Source of the DNA: Spirochaeta sp.
GTDB lineage: Bacteria; Spirochaetota; Spirochaetia; DSM-2461
Direction of reading: 5' to 3'
Length of the DNA stretch: 18,281 nt
Assembly: GCA_030592625.1 (NCBI GenBank)
Contig: JAUVIY010000016.1
Coordinates: 1-18,281 of the forward strand
This document shows, in pieces, positions 16,223 through 18,281 of the stretch (position 1 is its first letter; each line of letters starts with the position of its first letter). Position numbers and translations under genes: made by a program. Under the pieces are notes generated by a model. It was not told the DNA's origin. It saw only the letters and a list, made by a program, of their open reading frames with translations, and searched no databases.

Positions 16223-17230
16223 TCATTTCATTCTGGACAGGCGTGTGGAAAGCTCTTCATAGTGAAACAGAGCCTTGTAATTGATAAGCCCTGAAAGAGC
16301 CTTGGATTCAATGGGGATTCCTTCCTCCATCAGAGGTGCCACGGCGTTCAGACCCCCGGTGATGACAAGACCGGCTCTCCCGTCACCAACCGGAATATCA
16401 AGCAGGGACTGGCTGGAATAACCCAATTTGAGAAAGCCTCCAAGTCCGCAGTCTTTAAGCAGGGCATCCGTTTCGATAGCCCGTTCTCTGGCGCTTGCAG
16501 GGATTTCCCGGAAACTGGCACCGATCAGACCATTACCATCTCGGGCCGCATTTCCTGTGCTGGTCATACGGCTTGTGATATAGATTTCCAGAGGATCAAG
16601 ACTTGTACCGTCATAACGGATCACTGCGGTGAACCGATCCGGAGCTCTGTCATGAATCTCCAGTAATCCGCCGAATACGCTAGTAACCGGGATACCCGCT
16701 TGAATGAGAGCACCGTTGAATGTGATGGAACAGACCGTACCAAGTCCAACCTTCCCTTCGGGGATGACATTGTCTCCCAACTGTTCACCCTCATCGATAA
16801 GTGCCATCAGGGTTCCGTGGGCCAACCCTGATGAGAAAACCGGCGGCATCAATGCGGCAATTGCATCTCGATAGGATTTATCCAGAATGGAAAGATTCAC
16901 CAGTACCGAACCCTCGGTAATAACCGGATTAAAGCTCATCTGATAGGTCATATCGTCAATTTTAGAAGAAAGAAATCCGACTCGGTCATAGACATGGGCT
17001 TTAGCCAGTTCCATCAGTCCCTTGGGAGTCAGGAAACGTCCCTTTTTTTCCTTGTAACCGGTAAGACCGTGGCTGTCGAGAGCCTGAAGGTGAAAACGCA
17101 CCGTCCGTTCGCTGATATCCATACCCCGGGAAATAAGCTGTTCCTGGATTTTCTGGCTGGATAATGGTGATCCGGATTCCCGCAGGATTTTCATCATCAA
17201 CAAGCGTTTTCTCTCAACCCTGTCACTCAT
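16223..17230 (-). CDS. nrpR: NrpR-family (DUF128) transcriptional regulator with N-terminal winged HTH
   Basis: Predicted nitrogen-responsive repressor of 335 residues. Residues about 8-70 form a winged helix (LMMKILRESGSPLSSQKIQE, MDISERTVRFHLQALDSHGL, GRFLTPKG). Residues about 75-325 form one NrpR domain (VGLGTVCSITFNGALIQAGI, FGGLLEIHD, VITGGLNAVAPLMEEGIPIE). In methanogens NrpR represses nitrogen-assimilation genes by binding GGAA-N6-TTCC or GGTA-N6-TACC, and 2-oxoglutarate releases it. M. maripaludis NrpR has two such domains; this protein has one, like M. mazei NrpRI. Its neighbours GltBD, PyrG and GatCAB are glutamine-using enzymes. It has no Shine-Dalgarno and a promoter close to the ATG. 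A GGCA-N6-TGCC palindrome upstream suggests autoregulation. The family call is firm; the bacterial role is inferred. Confidence 0.85.
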   Translation of the reverse strand: MSDRVERKRLLMMKILRESGSPLSSQKIQEQLISRGMDISERTVRFHLQALDSHGLTGYKEKKGRFLTPKGLMELAKAHVYDRVGFLSSKIDDMTYQMSFNPVITEGSVLVNLSILDKSYRDAIAALMPPVFSSGLAHGTLMALIDEGEQLGDNVIPEGKVGLGTVCSITFNGALIQAGIPVTSVFGGLLEIHDRAPDRFTAVIRYDGTSLDPLEIYITSRMTSTGNAARDGNGLIGASFREIPASARERAIETDALLKDCGLGGFLKLGYSSQSLLDIPVGDGRAGLVITGGLNAVAPLMEEGIPIESKALSGLINYKALFHYEELSTRLSRMK

Positions 17231-17239
17231 AGGCGCTAG

Positions 17240-17267
17240 ATTAACCTGAGGGTTGAATCGGTGTCAA
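17240..17267 (-). promoter_or_regulatory. Predicted nrpR promoter, very short or no leader
   Basis: Perfect TTGACA (17267-17262), a 16-nt spacer and GTTAAT (17245-17240, 4 of 6 consensus bases). Nine bases separate the -10 from the ATG at 17230, predicting a leader of 0-4 nt. No Shine-Dalgarno precedes the start. The -35 lies 6 bp from the palindrome at 17274-17289. Confidence 0.45.
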
Positions 17268-17273
17268 ATATTG

Positions 17274-17289
17274 CGGCAGGCACTTGCCG
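17274..17289. promoter_or_regulatory. Candidate NrpR-type operator in the nrpR/lipoprotein divergent region (GGCA-N6-TGCC)
   Basis: CGGCA-N6-TGCCG, a perfect 5-bp dyad with 6-nt centre and the same GGCA-N6-TGCC core as the gltB palindrome. It lies in the middle of the 106-bp divergent region, upstream of the nrpR -35 and about 50-60 bp upstream of the predicted lipoprotein start, so it could affect both directions. An A8 tract (17291-17298) adjoins it. An additional inverted half-site, ACGGCA, is at 17307-17312. Confidence 0.45.
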
Positions 17290-17320
17290 TAAAAAAAATA
17301 TGGAAGACGGCAGTACTTGT

Positions 17321-17329
17321 TGTTATCTT
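17321..17329 (+). promoter_or_regulatory. Possible extended -10 for the lipoprotein-gpsA unit
   Basis: TGTTATCTT is a TGn-extended -10 (TATCTT matches 4 of 6 consensus bases). There is no recognisable -35, but an A8 tract lies about 25 bp upstream. Seven bases separate it from the ATG at 17337, which would again give a leaderless mRNA. The support is modest. Confidence 0.3.
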
Positions 17330-17336
17330 TAATGCC

Positions 17337-18074
17337 ATGACATTCATGCCGCGATTTACCGTTATACCTCTTATTGTTCTGCTGATCTCTATCGCCGTGA
17401 GCAGCTGCATGGTTGAGCAGAACCTGACCCTGGATTCCCGGCTGTCGGGAGTATGGACCCTGGAAGGCCAGGCAATGCCCTTCACCGCTGAAGCATTGGA
17501 CGATCTGGCCATGCTCGGTGGTTATGACGATGCTACCTCTCTCTACGATGAAGCCGTTATCAATTCCAGGACCGACCTGGCCAAACGTGATGATATCGGC
17601 ACTTATCGCGTCGAACGGAACGGCCGCCACGGCTGGGAGGCCGAAATTGGGTTCGATGATATCGAATCTCTCCTGGGAAGCGCGGAAGCGGGAGGCATCG
17701 CCGAACTGACCCGTATCGGCAGTACGAATACATTAAGTCTCCGATTCAACCGTGAGAGAGCCGTGATTCTGGAGAAGCTGATACCCCTGATGCAGAATCC
17801 CGCCTTTTCCCTGTTCAATCCGGCGGCTACAGGCGGTATCGACGAAGAATCATACATCACGGGGATACTGGGCTTCACCTTCGGGGAAGAGAACATCCCT
17901 GCCATCAGAAGCGCCGTCATCGGCATGAACGTCACCCTGCCCGGGCAGATAAGCTCGGTTATCAACGGAAAACAAACCGGCGGCAACACCGTCCGGTTCG
18001 AAACATCATTTACCCGATTCCTCGTACCCGAGAAAGAGATTTACTGGTCGGTGAGCTGGAGGGACGACCTTTGA
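17337..18074 (+). CDS. Putative lipoprotein of unknown function upstream of gpsA
   Basis: About 245 residues. The signal peptide includes FTVIPLIVLLISIAVSSC, with lipobox VSSC and lipidated Cys24, so it is probably anchored in the envelope. The mature part (LSGVWTLEGQAMPFTAEALD, TYRVERNGRHGWEAEIGFDD, SFTRFLVPEKEIYWSVSW) looks like a compact alpha/beta or beta-rich fold that I do not recognise. The frame is open 28 codons further upstream, but that extension would cross the divergent promoter and palindrome and put a hydrophobic segment before the signal peptide. ATG 17337 or ATG 17346 is therefore better. No Shine-Dalgarno is visible. Its stop overlaps the gpsA start, so the two genes are co-transcribed. 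Confidence 0.75.
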   Translation: MTFMPRFTVIPLIVLLISIAVSSCMVEQNLTLDSRLSGVWTLEGQAMPFTAEALDDLAMLGGYDDATSLYDEAVINSRTDLAKRDDIGTYRVERNGRHGWEAEIGFDDIESLLGSAEAGGIAELTRIGSTNTLSLRFNRERAVILEKLIPLMQNPAFSLFNPAATGGIDEESYITGILGFTFGEENIPAIRSAVIGMNVTLPGQISSVINGKQTGGNTVRFETSFTRFLVPEKEIYWSVSWRDDL

Positions 18075-18281
18075 GCGAAAAAGTCTCGGTTCTGGGTGCC
18101 GGCGCCTATGGGACCGCTATCGCACGAACCCTGGCTTATAAAGATCATGATGTCATCCTCTGGAGTCACGACGACGCCCATGCTTCAAAGATTCGCGAGG
18201 AAAAGGAGAATTCATCCCGACTGCCGGGCATTCTCCTGCCGGATAAACTCCGGCCGGTAGCCTCCCTTGAAGAAGCCTGCC
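18071..18281 (+). CDS. gpsA: NAD(P)-dependent glycerol-3-phosphate dehydrogenase, N-terminal part cut by window edge
   Basis: Reduces dihydroxyacetone phosphate to sn-glycerol 3-phosphate for phospholipid synthesis. The first 70 residues are visible. The dinucleotide-binding loop VSVLGAGAYGTAIA is followed by VILWSHDDAHASKIREEKEN and the substrate-side LPGILLPDKLRP, all typical of GpsA. The start is TTG, overlapping the lipoprotein stop as TTGA. GGAGGG at 18058-18063, 7 nt upstream, supports it. The overlap suggests coupled translation with the lipoprotein gene. Confidence 0.9.
   Translation, partial: MSEKVSVLGAGAYGTAIARTLAYKDHDVILWSHDDAHASKIREEKENSSRLPGILLPDKLRPVASLEEAC

Noticed and set aside
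17253..17336. Longer start (ATG at 17253) for the plus-strand lipoprotein
   Set aside because: It would code across the divergent promoter and the GGCA-N6-TGCC palindrome and put a second hydrophobic stretch before the lipoprotein signal.

Overview
The window reads as an ordinary bacterial chromosome segment, most probably from a spirochaete (Spirochaetales). This is an inference from relaxed spirochaete-type lipoboxes, an archaeal-type AspRS next to gatCAB, a Reg_prop/GGDEF sensor and overall gene content; nothing in the window fixes the taxon. I see no rRNA, tRNA, CRISPR array, transposase or phage gene. Everything up to about 17.23 kb is on the minus strand, and the last two genes run on the plus strand.

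Layout, left to right. aspS (cut by the window edge), gatB, gatA and gatC form a leftward Asn-tRNA/Gln-tRNA transamidation unit. Upstream of it lies a 1007-residue membrane sensor (beta-propeller, Y_Y_Y, TM, GGDEF). Then come gltD and gltB, the two subunits of NADPH-dependent glutamate synthase. gltB is interrupted by one in-frame TAA exactly between its central and FMN domains, with an inverted-repeat cluster just after the stop. The largest gap, 245 bp at 13090-13334, holds the gltB promoters, a GGCA-N6-TGCC palindrome and a 79-bp inverted-repeat element. Next are an SH3b lipoprotein and pyrG (CTP synthase) in one leftward unit, then nrpR, an NrpR/DUF128 family nitrogen regulator. A 106-bp divergent promoter region separates nrpR from a rightward lipoprotein-gpsA unit, which is cut by the right edge.

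How the genes fit together. GatCAB, GltBD and PyrG all take their amide nitrogen from glutamine. Archaeal NrpR is a repressor released by 2-oxoglutarate, the co-substrate of GltBD. The two clearest GGCA-N6-TGCC palindromes I found between genes lie upstream of gltB and upstream of nrpR. They have the 14-bp geometry of the archaeal NrpR operators (GGAA-N6-TTCC and GGTA-N6-TACC). I propose a small bacterial NrpR circuit: autoregulated nrpR controlling glutamate synthase.

A second pattern concerns translation starts. The four genes that appear to head transcripts without a Shine-Dalgarno (gatC, pyrG, nrpR and the plus-strand lipoprotein) each have a -10-like box only 5-9 nt before the ATG, which predicts leaderless mRNAs. 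gltB, gltD, gatA, gatB and gpsA have clear Shine-Dalgarno sites. The pyrG promoter also carries a perfect 7-7-7 dyad that looks like an operator.
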